From IMG/VR virus record IMGVR_UViG_3300048588_000110, positions 1 through 40,332 of that record: a DNA stretch of 40,332 nt, one strand, 5' to 3'. The notes under the pieces were generated by a model. It searched no databases and had not been told where the DNA came from. It worked only from the letters and a program-made list of their open reading frames with translations. This document shows, piece by piece, positions 1 to 7,380 of the stretch (position 1 is its first letter; every line of letters starts with the position of its first letter). A program made the position numbers and the translations under genes. This DNA comes from a virus.

Positions 1-163
1 GCCCTGCATAAATTGCGGCCTGGATGAATGCCGGGTCATAACCGGCAAAGCCATCTCCAAAGATCAAATGACCAAATAAGCTGAATAATAGAAAGGTGAA
101 GATGGCCAGGGGTACAGACCAGACAAAGTCCCATAGTTGTAGATAGAATTTTATTTTTTTCAT
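1..163 (-). CDS. Small membrane protein, truncated at window edge (holin-like?)
   Basis: Reading leftward from an ATG at 163-161, 54 codons are open and run off the left edge. The protein starts MKKIKFYLQLWDF, followed by a hydrophobic stretch at about residues 12-36 that can span the inner membrane. The start overlaps the stop of the upstream spanin-like gene as ATGA, so translation is probably coupled. The position, directly after an XhlA-like and a spanin-like gene, suggests a lysis role such as holin. Only the N-terminus is visible, so this is an inference from context and hydrophobicity. An endolysin gene is not in the window and may follow to the left. Confidence 0.55.
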   Translation of the reverse strand, partial: MKKIKFYLQLWDFVWSVPLAIFTFLLFSLFGHLIFGDGFAGYDPAFIQAAIYAG

Positions 164-672
164 GTTGATTGGATTTTTGATTTTAATTTCTCCTTGACTA
201 CAAAAAAGGTAATAGCTGAACATATGGCAATAGCAGCAATCATAATCCAAAGCCTGTTTTGAGCTTTGTGTTTCCATACATCCCGATCGCGCTCCAGCAT
301 AGTTATTTTCCCTTCCAACGCCTGAAGACGATTTTCAAAAGCTTGCACAAATTTTTTATCAATTATTTCGATGGTGTCCCGTACCAATCGATCCTTGTAG
401 TGAATTTCCTTGTGTCGGTAGTGGGTTGCAACGGGTACGAATACGCTGTCATAAATGACTGTGTCTTTAAGTATGGTAGTATCCCTTCCTGCCCGATAGG
501 TAGTATCGTTTTTTTGGGGATAGGTTTTTACATACCATCGAATTAGGCTATCTGTAGCAATCTGGGATTGCTGAATCTTTCGGATGGCTTTTTTTTCTTT
601 TCTGGTTAAGTCAGGTGTTTTACATGAAGTGAACCAAAAGACCGATGATAATATGATCAGAAATAGTCTCAT
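160..672 (-). CDS. Lipoprotein with C-terminal membrane segment (unimolecular-spanin-like)
   Basis: This 170-residue protein begins MRLFLIILSSVFWFTSC, a short lipoprotein signal with lipobox FTSC and the lipidated cysteine at residue 17. The middle (about 55-103) is rich in D, T, V, Y and probably beta-stranded. Residues 105-138 look like a coiled coil, and 141-159 form a hydrophobic helix followed by lysines. A lipid anchor at one end and an inner-membrane segment at the other is the layout of unimolecular spanins such as phage T1 gp11, which fuse the two membranes at lysis. I start it at the ATG 672-670 because this gives a clean signal peptide and an ATGA overlap with the gene before; an in-frame extension upstream would bury the signal peptide. 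Function is inferred from architecture and neighbours. Confidence 0.7.
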   Translation of the reverse strand: MRLFLIILSSVFWFTSCKTPDLTRKEKKAIRKIQQSQIATDSLIRWYVKTYPQKNDTTYRAGRDTTILKDTVIYDSVFVPVATHYRHKEIHYKDRLVRDTIEIIDKKFVQAFENRLQALEGKITMLERDRDVWKHKAQNRLWIMIAAIAICSAITFFVVKEKLKSKIQST

Positions 673-986
673 TTTTTCAATATGTGTTCCAGGACAAACT
701 GAAAGATTGCTGCAGCAATAAATCCAGCAGCTGTCCATAGGAGATTTAAATACCAATCTTTTTTTGCCCGATCTGCTTTTAGGCTCTCAAGCTCTTTAAG
801 AATACTTTCGTTTTGCTCTTCCAACTCTGTGATTCTGGCAATTAATCCACCGTCTTTGGCTAAATCATTTCCCATTAGGGCACCCAATACTTTTTCAAGA
901 TTGGTACCCATGCCATCAACTTTTTTCTTGATGTCATGAATATCATTTTGCATCGATACGAACTGTGTTTTTTCCTCCGGTGACAT
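669..986 (-). CDS. XhlA-like coiled-coil/membrane protein
   Basis: A 105-residue protein with a hydrophilic, heptad-like N-terminal part (about 10-75, MQNDIHDIKKKVDG onward, then ELEEQNESILKELESLK) and one C-terminal membrane helix (about 79-99) followed by HILKK. This is the plan of XhlA-type proteins, which accompany holins and endolysins in phage lysis cassettes. The start is the ATG at 986-984; a TTG at 992 is the only earlier option. It lies 13 bases after the tailspike stop and overlaps the spanin-like gene by ATGA. Being next to the tailspike and spanin-like gene supports a lysis role, but many small phage proteins share this plan, so the family call is tentative. Confidence 0.65.
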   Translation of the reverse strand: MSPEEKTQFVSMQNDIHDIKKKVDGMGTNLEKVLGALMGNDLAKDGGLIARITELEEQNESILKELESLKADRAKKDWYLNLLWTAAGFIAAAIFQFVLEHILKK

Positions 987-999
987 TTTCAAATGAGTA

Positions 1000-3684
1000 T
1001 TAGGTAAATGAAATCAATCCGCTGTCAATAAGTTTATTTCTAAGATTTTCGTATGATGAACGGAGATTCTCATACGCTGTTCTAAGGTTGTTTACATCAG
1101 CCAGTGCTGCATACACTGCCCCCGTCTGAGCATTATCAATACCAGAATAGGCTGCACTTTCATCATCAGCTGTATAAGATGCAATTATTTGCTGTGACAC
1201 CTGACTATTTAATTTTAAACGGGTACCGGCATTATTGGTGAAATAGATGTTGTTATTATCTGCTTCAATTGCACCAGCTTCCGGAGTAGTTAACAAAGCA
1301 CCGGTTAAATTAAATTTGATAGGGGCCCCGCCAGCTGCAGCAGTACCTGCAGGGGCCTCAATTCTTGCAGGCAATTTCATGAACTCCTTAGTACCGAATA
1401 TGCCAGTAGTTGCCGCACCACCGCTAGAAAATGAAACAAATTGAGAATTGACACTACTCCATGTAAACTGCCTTACCCTTACTGATGCTCTTTTTTCAGT
1501 GCCAGTAATTCCAGTTAGCACTTTAATGGGTACTCTTAAAATACCACTACCAGCAGCTTCTAAATTTCCAATTGCAAAAACAGAACTCATTAAACCTTCA
1601 TCACATACAATAGAATTTATTGAACTAGATACTGCAGCCCCGCCTGAGGTAACTAATGGGATAAATCTTTTTACCAGTTTCCCAAGACTGATTGGGTTTG
1701 AAGTAACATATCCCCCCTCTAATTCAATCTCAAATGATAATCGATTTGAGCTAAATCCAGTATAATTACCAATATTTATATAAAAAGTGTCCTGTGTGCC
1801 TGTAAGATTAATATTGAACCAATCAGAAACGTGCTCGATTGCTGCTCCAAAAATTCTAGTTCCAGCATACCTTTGACCTCCAATTACTTGAAAAACTGTA
1901 TTAGCATCTGTAATTGCTGTGCTACCTGCTATACTTACTCCGTATTCATTTACAATAGCCTTATTTACATTATTATGCCTGAGTCTTAGCTGTTTACCAG
2001 TAATGGCATTTATTTCTAAATGGTCAATTGCTGTAATCAGACTATCTACTGTCAGGCTTTTCAAAATAGGAGCATCATTTAGATAGTATGGCTTAACTGG
2101 ACCAGTAAGTGTGCCGGCTGCCCATATAGCATTATTGAAAACCAGTTTATTGACACCAGCTGTGGAAGTGGTTATGTTACCCAGTATTCGCGAAGAATTA
2201 AAAGTCACAGATTTGGCCGTATTCCCTAGTCTTACTGCAGGAGCATATGAATTATCAGGGTATGAGGTCGCTACAAAACTCCCATTTAGGCATACATAAT
2301 CACACCCCTCAAAATCGAGACAAAAAGCAGTTGTACTGATATTTCTTTGATGTGCCTCAGTGTATAATCCATTAATAACAATGCCCTGTCCCGTACATTT
2401 TAATATCGTTCCTGGGCCTTCTCCCCACATGCCATTAAAAATAACCATTGTTGAATTAACATTGTAGGCAATTTCATCCTCTGCAGTGTTAAATACGTGC
2501 ATGTTTGACCTTTCACCAGTGTTTGAACCAAATTCATGGTAAAAATATTGGAGTTTCTGGCCGGCCATATTATCAATTTTGGTATTGTAGCAAGCGTTTT
2601 GTAAAAATCCTCGCTGCATATTTTGGAACATGATATTCTCAAACTTCATCCCAATACCATTAACAGCGAGAATACCCAGTTGATTTAGCGAGGATTGCCT
2701 GTCTTGCAGTGATGTGAGCACGCCGCTAGAATTGACCGTATTTTTACCACAGATAATGAAGTTTTTCATTGAAACGCCCATCTGGTCACGGTTAGGAGAA
2801 AGGTTTGCTGGATTTCTTCTTATGTTGATATAAATAACGGCACGCAATTCTGCTGCATCAAAATCTCCGAAAATCCTGGTGTTCATTTCACCAACTATAT
2901 TGAATGGCCTTCTATTGGTATTTTCTCCCACTAATGTCCAGTTAGGGCTGCTCCACCAATATCCTATAGCCAGTTCCGCTTCAGATAAAATACGAAAACC
3001 AATTAACCATTGCCGGGTAATTCTGTAAGTCCCTCTAGGAAAAAATAAAGTATATGATCTGCCAATTGAACAGTAGGAAGTCGCCTTATCAATTGCATCA
3101 ATATCATCATTTACGCCATCACCTTTGGCCCCGAATTGCTTGATGCTTACTTCAGTTGCATTAAACATTGCAATGTACCGCCCAGTAGCCTCACCTGTCA
3201 CCTGAATAACAGAACCACCATCATCAGTGGCCGTACTGGATTCATCCCAGTAATATAAATTCCCACCGCCATCATACGCAGTATGATATCCAAGTGTCCT
3301 AACAATATTAAACGGCTTGCCTTTTTTTGCTTTTAAGGCTGCAACTGTTTGTAATGTTTCAACAAAGGTTTCTTTCTTGCCGGATGGAAAAACATTCTCC
3401 CAGATACCACCACCTGCAGCAATAAATGAATTTATATTATCTGCCACACCGCTTGACTTCCATACAAATACACCAATATCCTTAACCAGAACTTTGTAAG
3501 TATCTGATCCCTCCTGGTCCATCAATTGAGTAGTAGTATCGACCTGAAGGATACCACGGTTACGAATTTCATCAGCCAGTTCATCCCGCAGGTCAGCGTC
3601 CTGTGTTGGCGTGATGCTCCTGGGCATTGTTTTCGTTCTGATAACTGTATTGTTCCGGCCCTTTATTGCTGAAATCTTTGCCAT
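1000..3684 (-). CDS. Tailspike / receptor-binding protein (pectate-lyase-like fold)
   Basis: An 894-residue protein. Residues 1-175 form a particle-binding head with several beta-rich stretches. At 179-194 is the motif VSIKQFGAKGDGVNDD, the hallmark of the N-terminus of phage tailspike/pectate-lyase-3 beta-helix domains, which bind and often cleave surface polysaccharide. The following 350 residues have the N- and I-rich strands expected of a right-handed beta helix. Residues from about 530 on look like a beta-sandwich or trimerisation region, and the extreme C-terminus has a short heptad repeat (YENLRSSYENLRNKL). It is the last large structural gene before the lysis genes. Enzyme activity cannot be asserted because no catalytic set can be identified by eye. 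Its start ATG overlaps the stop of the preceding gene by one base (TAATG). Confidence 0.85.
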   Translation of the reverse strand: MAKISAIKGRNNTVIRTKTMPRSITPTQDADLRDELADEIRNRGILQVDTTTQLMDQEGSDTYKVLVKDIGVFVWKSSGVADNINSFIAAGGGIWENVFPSGKKETFVETLQTVAALKAKKGKPFNIVRTLGYHTAYDGGGNLYYWDESSTATDDGGSVIQVTGEATGRYIAMFNATEVSIKQFGAKGDGVNDDIDAIDKATSYCSIGRSYTLFFPRGTYRITRQWLIGFRILSEAELAIGYWWSSPNWTLVGENTNRRPFNIVGEMNTRIFGDFDAAELRAVIYINIRRNPANLSPNRDQMGVSMKNFIICGKNTVNSSGVLTSLQDRQSSLNQLGILAVNGIGMKFENIMFQNMQRGFLQNACYNTKIDNMAGQKLQYFYHEFGSNTGERSNMHVFNTAEDEIAYNVNSTMVIFNGMWGEGPGTILKCTGQGIVINGLYTEAHQRNISTTAFCLDFEGCDYVCLNGSFVATSYPDNSYAPAVRLGNTAKSVTFNSSRILGNITTSTAGVNKLVFNNAIWAAGTLTGPVKPYYLNDAPILKSLTVDSLITAIDHLEINAITGKQLRLRHNNVNKAIVNEYGVSIAGSTAITDANTVFQVIGGQRYAGTRIFGAAIEHVSDWFNINLTGTQDTFYINIGNYTGFSSNRLSFEIELEGGYVTSNPISLGKLVKRFIPLVTSGGAAVSSSINSIVCDEGLMSSVFAIGNLEAAGSGILRVPIKVLTGITGTEKRASVRVRQFTWSSVNSQFVSFSSGGAATTGIFGTKEFMKLPARIEAPAGTAAAGGAPIKFNLTGALLTTPEAGAIEADNNNIYFTNNAGTRLKLNSQVSQQIIASYTADDESAAYSGIDNAQTGAVYAALADVNNLRTAYENLRSSYENLRNKLIDSGLISFT

Positions 3685-4100
3685 TAGTAATAAATGTTTG
3701 AATAAACAATTGAATAAACGTTCTGCTCTTCGACTACCCCGGTGTACACACCTATTACATAAGGCGGTGCTGTCTGGCCACGGTTCAATTTTAATTTGAA
3801 ACTCATGGGGCCGATTAAATTTTCCAGGGTGCCAATCAATTGGTTATCAGGATCGCTGTTCCATACGGTTATATACTGGTTTTTATTATTGGCTACGCCA
3901 ATCATTTCCTCATTGACATTATATACATCAACGGGATAGCCTGGTACATCATCCCCTTCCAGGTCTTTCAATGGCAAGTAAACCTCAGTGGTTGGACATA
4001 CACAATGATTTTTGTAATGGTTATACAGGCCACCGTTTACTTTGACGGTAGTATCAACGTAGTCGCAATTACAAAATCCATTATCATAATATCCACCCAT
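3684..4100 (-). CDS. Hypothetical structural protein with paired cysteines
   Basis: A 138-residue protein of no recognised family. It opens MGGYYDNGFCNCDYVDTTVK and carries two CxC pairs near the N-terminus (CNC at about 10-12, CVC at about 33-35), then a beta-rich, Y- and V-containing body ending in IVYSNIYY. It sits between a zinc-ribbon protein and the tailspike, with a 3-base gap to the former and a one-base stop/start overlap with the latter, so it is translated with structural genes. A role as a tailspike adaptor or virion accessory protein is only inferred from position. Confidence 0.7.
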   Translation of the reverse strand: MGGYYDNGFCNCDYVDTTVKVNGGLYNHYKNHCVCPTTEVYLPLKDLEGDDVPGYPVDVYNVNEEMIGVANNKNQYITVWNSDPDNQLIGTLENLIGPMSFKLKLNRGQTAPPYVIGVYTGVVEEQNVYSIVYSNIYY

Positions 4101-4103
4101 AGC

Positions 4104-4364
4104 TTACCAGCGCCCGATTGGGCATTTTTCTTCAATTACCAATGTTTTTTGACGGCACGGGCAATGACAAATTTTGCAGCTTATAACATCTTCATAGGCG
4201 CCTCCGCTGTCTGTCAATTGCAGTATTTTACTGGTGCCGGAATGGCCACATTTTGAACAGGTTCTCAAACGCAATTCAGAAAGTGCATCCAGTGCCGGGC
4301 TGGTATCGATGTACTTCAGTTTACGGCCCCAGCCGACCATAACCCGGAATAACCATTTAATCAT
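4104..4364 (-). CDS. Small zinc-ribbon-like protein
   Basis: With the start at the ATG 4364-4362 the product is 86 residues. It has CSKC at 36-39 and CKICHCPC at 63-70, a spacing that fits a zinc ribbon or similar metal-binding knuckle. The chosen start overlaps the end of the preceding connector-like gene by eight bases (ATGATTAA). The frame is open much further upstream inside that gene, but the upstream part looks like an antisense-of-frame shadow; an ATG at 4382 is the other reasonable start. It has no catalytic motif. Its place among neck and tail genes suggests a virion or assembly protein, but the function is unknown. Confidence 0.6.
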   Translation of the reverse strand: MIKWLFRVMVGWGRKLKYIDTSPALDALSELRLRTCSKCGHSGTSKILQLTDSGGAYEDVISCKICHCPCRQKTLVIEEKCPIGRW

Positions 4365-5049
4365 AGCATCCACAGTTTTCATCTTCGTCATAGATACCCA
4401 TGACAAGATTGGTTTTGCGTTTATATGGGGTACCATCAGCAGAACAATCACACGGTTTTCTATACAGCGGATAGTCTGCATAATTTTTACACAGCCAAAC
4501 GTGCAGGGCTTCCTGCAATGGGTCAATCCGGTCCATCAGCTTCTTATCCATTGCCCACTTCATGGAACCCAGGCCAGGGGTTACACTGGTGCCTGCTGGC
4601 GTCATAGCGCCACCCTGGGCCTGTTTATGTACAGCGCCCTCGCTGGTGAATTGCACAAAGCCCTCCGGAAGCGCCACCAGCATAACGCACTCTGCAATGA
4701 ATTTCCACAGCAGTTGTTTCCAAAGGTTTTGATTGGCAGTATTGAGAAACTCTGCTGCATTTACGATCATACCGGCTTGCAGTGTCACATCACTAGCGCC
4801 TGGATATTTGTCTGCATTGACTTTTGTCTGCAGATCAGCCAGGTTATCAGCGGTCACCACTGTATTCTTTTGATTGACCAGGTGTTCATAAAAGTCATAG
4901 CCCAGGGCTTGCCTGCCGAATCTTTCTTCCGCAATAATTATGGCATTGGAAATCATTTCCGGATCCAGGGTATGACCTTTGTGCGCATGGAAGATCACTT
5001 CATCCGTAGTAATCAATACAGGCCGCTGCAGGTTGTTTATTTTATGCAT
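4357..5049 (-). CDS. Head-tail connector-like protein (DUF6712-type, tentative)
   Basis: A 230-residue protein directly after the portal gene, a place usually held by head-tail connector or neck proteins. The N-terminal half (about 30-130) is helical, including ISNAIIIAEERFGRQALG and WKQLLWKFIAECVMLVA, as in helical connector folds. The C-terminus is rich in C and D with CDC and CGC pairs. The start is chosen as the ATG at 5049-5047 because a good Shine-Dalgarno lies six bases before it; a GTG immediately upstream would be too close. It overlaps the portal stop. The link to the DUF6712 family is from memory and uncertain; the connector role is inferred from position and size. Confidence 0.6.
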   Translation of the reverse strand: MHKINNLQRPVLITTDEVIFHAHKGHTLDPEMISNAIIIAEERFGRQALGYDFYEHLVNQKNTVVTADNLADLQTKVNADKYPGASDVTLQAGMIVNAAEFLNTANQNLWKQLLWKFIAECVMLVALPEGFVQFTSEGAVHKQAQGGAMTPAGTSVTPGLGSMKWAMDKKLMDRIDPLQEALHVWLCKNYADYPLYRKPCDCSADGTPYKRKTNLVMGIYDEDENCGCYD

Positions 5050-6451
5050 CACCTACCTCCTTTGTATTTGCAGGCTTTGCCGCCTTTAATTCGTGCAGGT
5101 ACTTCTTACCAGTTGCTGAATCATCAGCTGGCAGGCCATTGGCTTCACGCACTTCATTAACAGTTGCCACGGTTGCGATATCAACCTCATGTAAGCTGTT
5201 AATCATAGCCGTTCCTTTGATGGCCAATGAAATACCATCTGTTTGGAAGCCTAACCACTCACCGGCAATTTTCAGAATGTGTGACCACACATTATTGATC
5301 AGATGGGTTTGCGCTGGACCAATTACGTTCAGCTGCTTAACCTCAAAAATTTTACTTAGAAATCCGCTGCCTTTTCCCAGGCTGCTATTACTTACCATAC
5401 CGGCCAGCACAGCATCCCATTCATTAGCCAGAATGATCTTTTGCGACCAACGGTCGTCACTTTCCAGGTAGCTACCGTCCTTTGTTGTATCAAAGGAATG
5501 CCAGTCACTGCCATCAATACCTTCCTCGCTGGCCACTACCATAACACGACCACGCTTACCGTCACCGGTATGCGTTTTAACTACATCTTTTCCAATACGG
5601 GTCGCTTCACCCTGGCCCAGGTTGCCCTTTAATGCCAGCACTCCACCGATCACCATATTGTTTTCAAAATTGTCCAAGTTATACCTGGCACCCTTGTACT
5701 CCAATACCTGGTAAATAAGCGAAGAAACGCTGGAAGCCATGCCATAATGGTCATAACCAGCCATTGAATTCTTATACCAGATCATGGTCCGCTCAGCACC
5801 TTTTTCATCTTTCAACCAGTTTTCTGATTCTGGCATCGTGGGGTTATACAATGGCAGCTGTTTGGCTTTCTCAATTTGCTCCTTTGTTAGGCTGTGCCCC
5901 TGACGCAAAAACAATTTTGAATGAATGGCCTTTCTTACAATGCCATTTTCATCCGGCTCCATCAGGCGCCACTCCAAAAAGTTGTGAACATACACAAACA
6001 GTTTTTTGGCACCAGCTACAGTCATGCGCACTATTTCAATAGGCGAATTACCATAGGTGAAGAAACTTTCAAAAATCTGTTTGTTTACTTCAACGCAATC
6101 CTCATTTTTCAGGTTCATGCCTTTAAGCATCTCTATAAACGCAGGCGGGAGGCCCTTGCCCTCCATGTCAACCATGCCAGTACCAGCGCAATAATCACGC
6201 TTTGTTTTAATGCAGGCGCCCTGAGTGGTGCTCAATAACCGGGCTTCCAGTAAGATGGTCCCAAAATTGTCCTCAGCCCCCAGGAAAGGCAGGTATTTAG
6301 ATTGATTGACGAATGAAAATGTACGGCCCCCAATATCCCAGGGGATTGGATTATTGGCGCTTATCTGTACGCTGTTTGACACCGGCTTTGTTGCCTTCTT
6401 TTGCTGCACCGGCTGGCGCTTCTTTTGCTGGGTTGGTTTCTGTGCTGTCAT
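5042..6451 (-). CDS. Phage portal protein
   Basis: A 469-residue protein with the character of HK97-type portals: an N-terminal basic Q/K-rich arm, a body containing YGNSPIEIVRM, a central stem-like part, and the C-terminal motif VNEVREANGLPADD, which matches the typical portal ending 'VNE-R---GLPP'. Portals form the dodecameric ring through which DNA enters and leaves the head. The ATG at 6451 is preferred; a TTG at 6460 is the only close alternative. The start lies inside the end of the preceding gene (about 100 bases of overlap), which is unusually long. In this phage the portal follows the major capsid gene rather than the terminase. Confidence 0.85.
   Translation of the reverse strand: MTAQKPTQQKKRQPVQQKKATKPVSNSVQISANNPIPWDIGGRTFSFVNQSKYLPFLGAEDNFGTILLEARLLSTTQGACIKTKRDYCAGTGMVDMEGKGLPPAFIEMLKGMNLKNEDCVEVNKQIFESFFTYGNSPIEIVRMTVAGAKKLFVYVHNFLEWRLMEPDENGIVRKAIHSKLFLRQGHSLTKEQIEKAKQLPLYNPTMPESENWLKDEKGAERTMIWYKNSMAGYDHYGMASSVSSLIYQVLEYKGARYNLDNFENNMVIGGVLALKGNLGQGEATRIGKDVVKTHTGDGKRGRVMVVASEEGIDGSDWHSFDTTKDGSYLESDDRWSQKIILANEWDAVLAGMVSNSSLGKGSGFLSKIFEVKQLNVIGPAQTHLINNVWSHILKIAGEWLGFQTDGISLAIKGTAMINSLHEVDIATVATVNEVREANGLPADDSATGKKYLHELKAAKPANTKEVGDA
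5056..5063 (-). promoter_or_regulatory. Strong Shine-Dalgarno before the connector-like gene
   Basis: On the minus strand AAAGGAGG lies six bases upstream of the ATG at 5049-5047. Such strong matches are rare in Bacteroidota and in this window, where most genes start by overlap with the gene before. It decides between the ATG at 5049 and the GTG at 5052. Confidence 0.55.
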
Positions 6452-6704
6452 CGGTGTCAATCTTTAAAGCGTTATCAGTTGGAACTGCCTCTACTTTGGG
6501 AAGTGTTTTTGCCAACTTGCTTTTTTGCAATTCATCCAGTGTTGGCAGTGGATCTTCAAATAAGCGAAGCAGTGACGGGCTATTGCTTTGCAATGCCAGT
6601 ATGGCCAGGTCATTCAGTTCATCCTGTGACCGTTGGCTTAAAGCCTGGCCACTCTTACCGAATGCGATAACAGTGGCCAGGTATTGATCTTTTACTTTTA
6701 CCAT
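6351..6704 (-). CDS. Hypothetical small protein before portal
   Basis: A 117-residue protein. The N-terminal 55 residues (MVKVKDQYLATVIAF onward) are mixed alpha and look folded; the rest is a charged, low-complexity tail rich in K, E, T and A ending KAGVKQRTDKRQ. It starts 11 bases after the stop of the possible tail-tube gene and its last third overlaps the portal start in another frame. Without it there would be about 265 bases with no gene between two structural genes, which supports it being real. Function unknown. Confidence 0.55.
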   Translation of the reverse strand: MVKVKDQYLATVIAFGKSGQALSQRSQDELNDLAILALQSNSPSLLRLFEDPLPTLDELQKSKLAKTLPKVEAVPTDNALKIDTDDSTETNPAKEAPAGAAKEGNKAGVKQRTDKRQ

Positions 6705-6715
6705 GATGATAAAGA

Positions 6716-7303
6716 TTAAGCACCAGGCACCAGCAGGGCTTCCAAACTGGCCCAGGTACCAGTATATTCAAACAGGTCACGGGAATACTCACCTTTGATA
6801 ACAACGTTTGCACCGTTGAAATCATCAAAGAGTTTGCCGGACGTACCATCTGAACCTTCCATCTTCACGCTGAATTTTGGAATGCTGGCTGCATTTACAA
6901 TTTTCTCACCCATCACAAAGATTTTTCCATCATTGTGACGAATGATCAGGCCCAGGCCGCAGCAACAACCGGCTGCATCCAGGGACTGCAGGAAGGTGGT
7001 CAGCCCCTGGCTCAATTGAGGCAGCTGAGCGTTAACGGTATGCTCGTATTTTACCGAGCAGCCGGTTACGGTATGTGCCCACAGGCGCTCAGCTTCTTTC
7101 TCCTGAAATTTAACAGGATAAAATACAGCTGTATTGGAAACTCCTGCAGCACGGGCTACCGCTGTGTATGGTTGTTGAACACCAGAAACAGGTGCAGCCT
7201 GGGTGAAATCAAAATCAGCCGGGTCAAAAATCAGTATATCAGAAAGCCCGCCTGTAACACCACCACAGGCCCGGTTATAGCTTTGTAATTGAACGCAAGT
7301 CAT
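6716..7303 (-). CDS. Structural protein, possible major tail tube
   Basis: A 195-residue protein located between the major capsid protein and the portal. The C-terminal half (PKFSVKMEGSDGTSGK, FDDFNGANVVIKGEYS, FEYTG) has the short alternating strands expected of a beta-sandwich tail-tube fold, but I could not match a family. It contains an unusual run of three cysteines (AAGCCCGLG at about 110-118) and several other cysteines. The size suits a tail tube protein, and no other gene in the window is a better candidate for that essential part. It could equally be a head completion or decoration protein. Confidence 0.6.
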   Translation of the reverse strand: MTCVQLQSYNRACGGVTGGLSDILIFDPADFDFTQAAPVSGVQQPYTAVARAAGVSNTAVFYPVKFQEKEAERLWAHTVTGCSVKYEHTVNAQLPQLSQGLTTFLQSLDAAGCCCGLGLIIRHNDGKIFVMGEKIVNAASIPKFSVKMEGSDGTSGKLFDDFNGANVVIKGEYSRDLFEYTGTWASLEALLVPGA

Positions 7304-7347
7304 TTTGAATGATCTTTAATTTTTAAAAATTGGATTTCTTGATTTAT

Positions 7348-7380
7348 GGGGAAACCCCTGGACGTTTTATTACGTCCAGG
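7348..7380 (-). terminator. Hairpins spanning the capsid gene stop codon
   Basis: CCTGGACG at 7357-7364 and CGTCCAGG at 7373-7380 form a perfect 8-base inverted repeat with an 8-base loop that contains the capsid stop codon (7370-7372). Overlapping it is GGGG AAA CCCC (7348-7358), a second small hairpin. No T run follows on the minus strand, so this is more likely an mRNA-stabilising or partial terminator structure downstream of the highly expressed capsid gene than a full terminator. Confidence 0.45.

Noticed and set aside
673-756. N-terminal extension of the spanin-like gene
   Set aside because: It would place 28 residues before a perfect lipoprotein signal peptide and overlap the XhlA-like gene.
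2400-2642. Second minus-strand frame inside the tailspike gene
   Set aside because: Fully contained in a well-supported gene; its sequence is not protein-like.
4365-4526. N-terminal extension of the zinc-ribbon gene
   Set aside because: The extension is the shifted-frame reading of the connector gene; the ATG at 4364, overlapping the connector stop, gives a compact protein.
4234-5160. Long open frame on the plus strand (308 codons) opposite the connector-like and portal genes
   Set aside because: It lies opposite clear minus-strand genes, has no promoter or start signal, and its translation is cysteine- and histidine-rich nonsense with no domain pattern.
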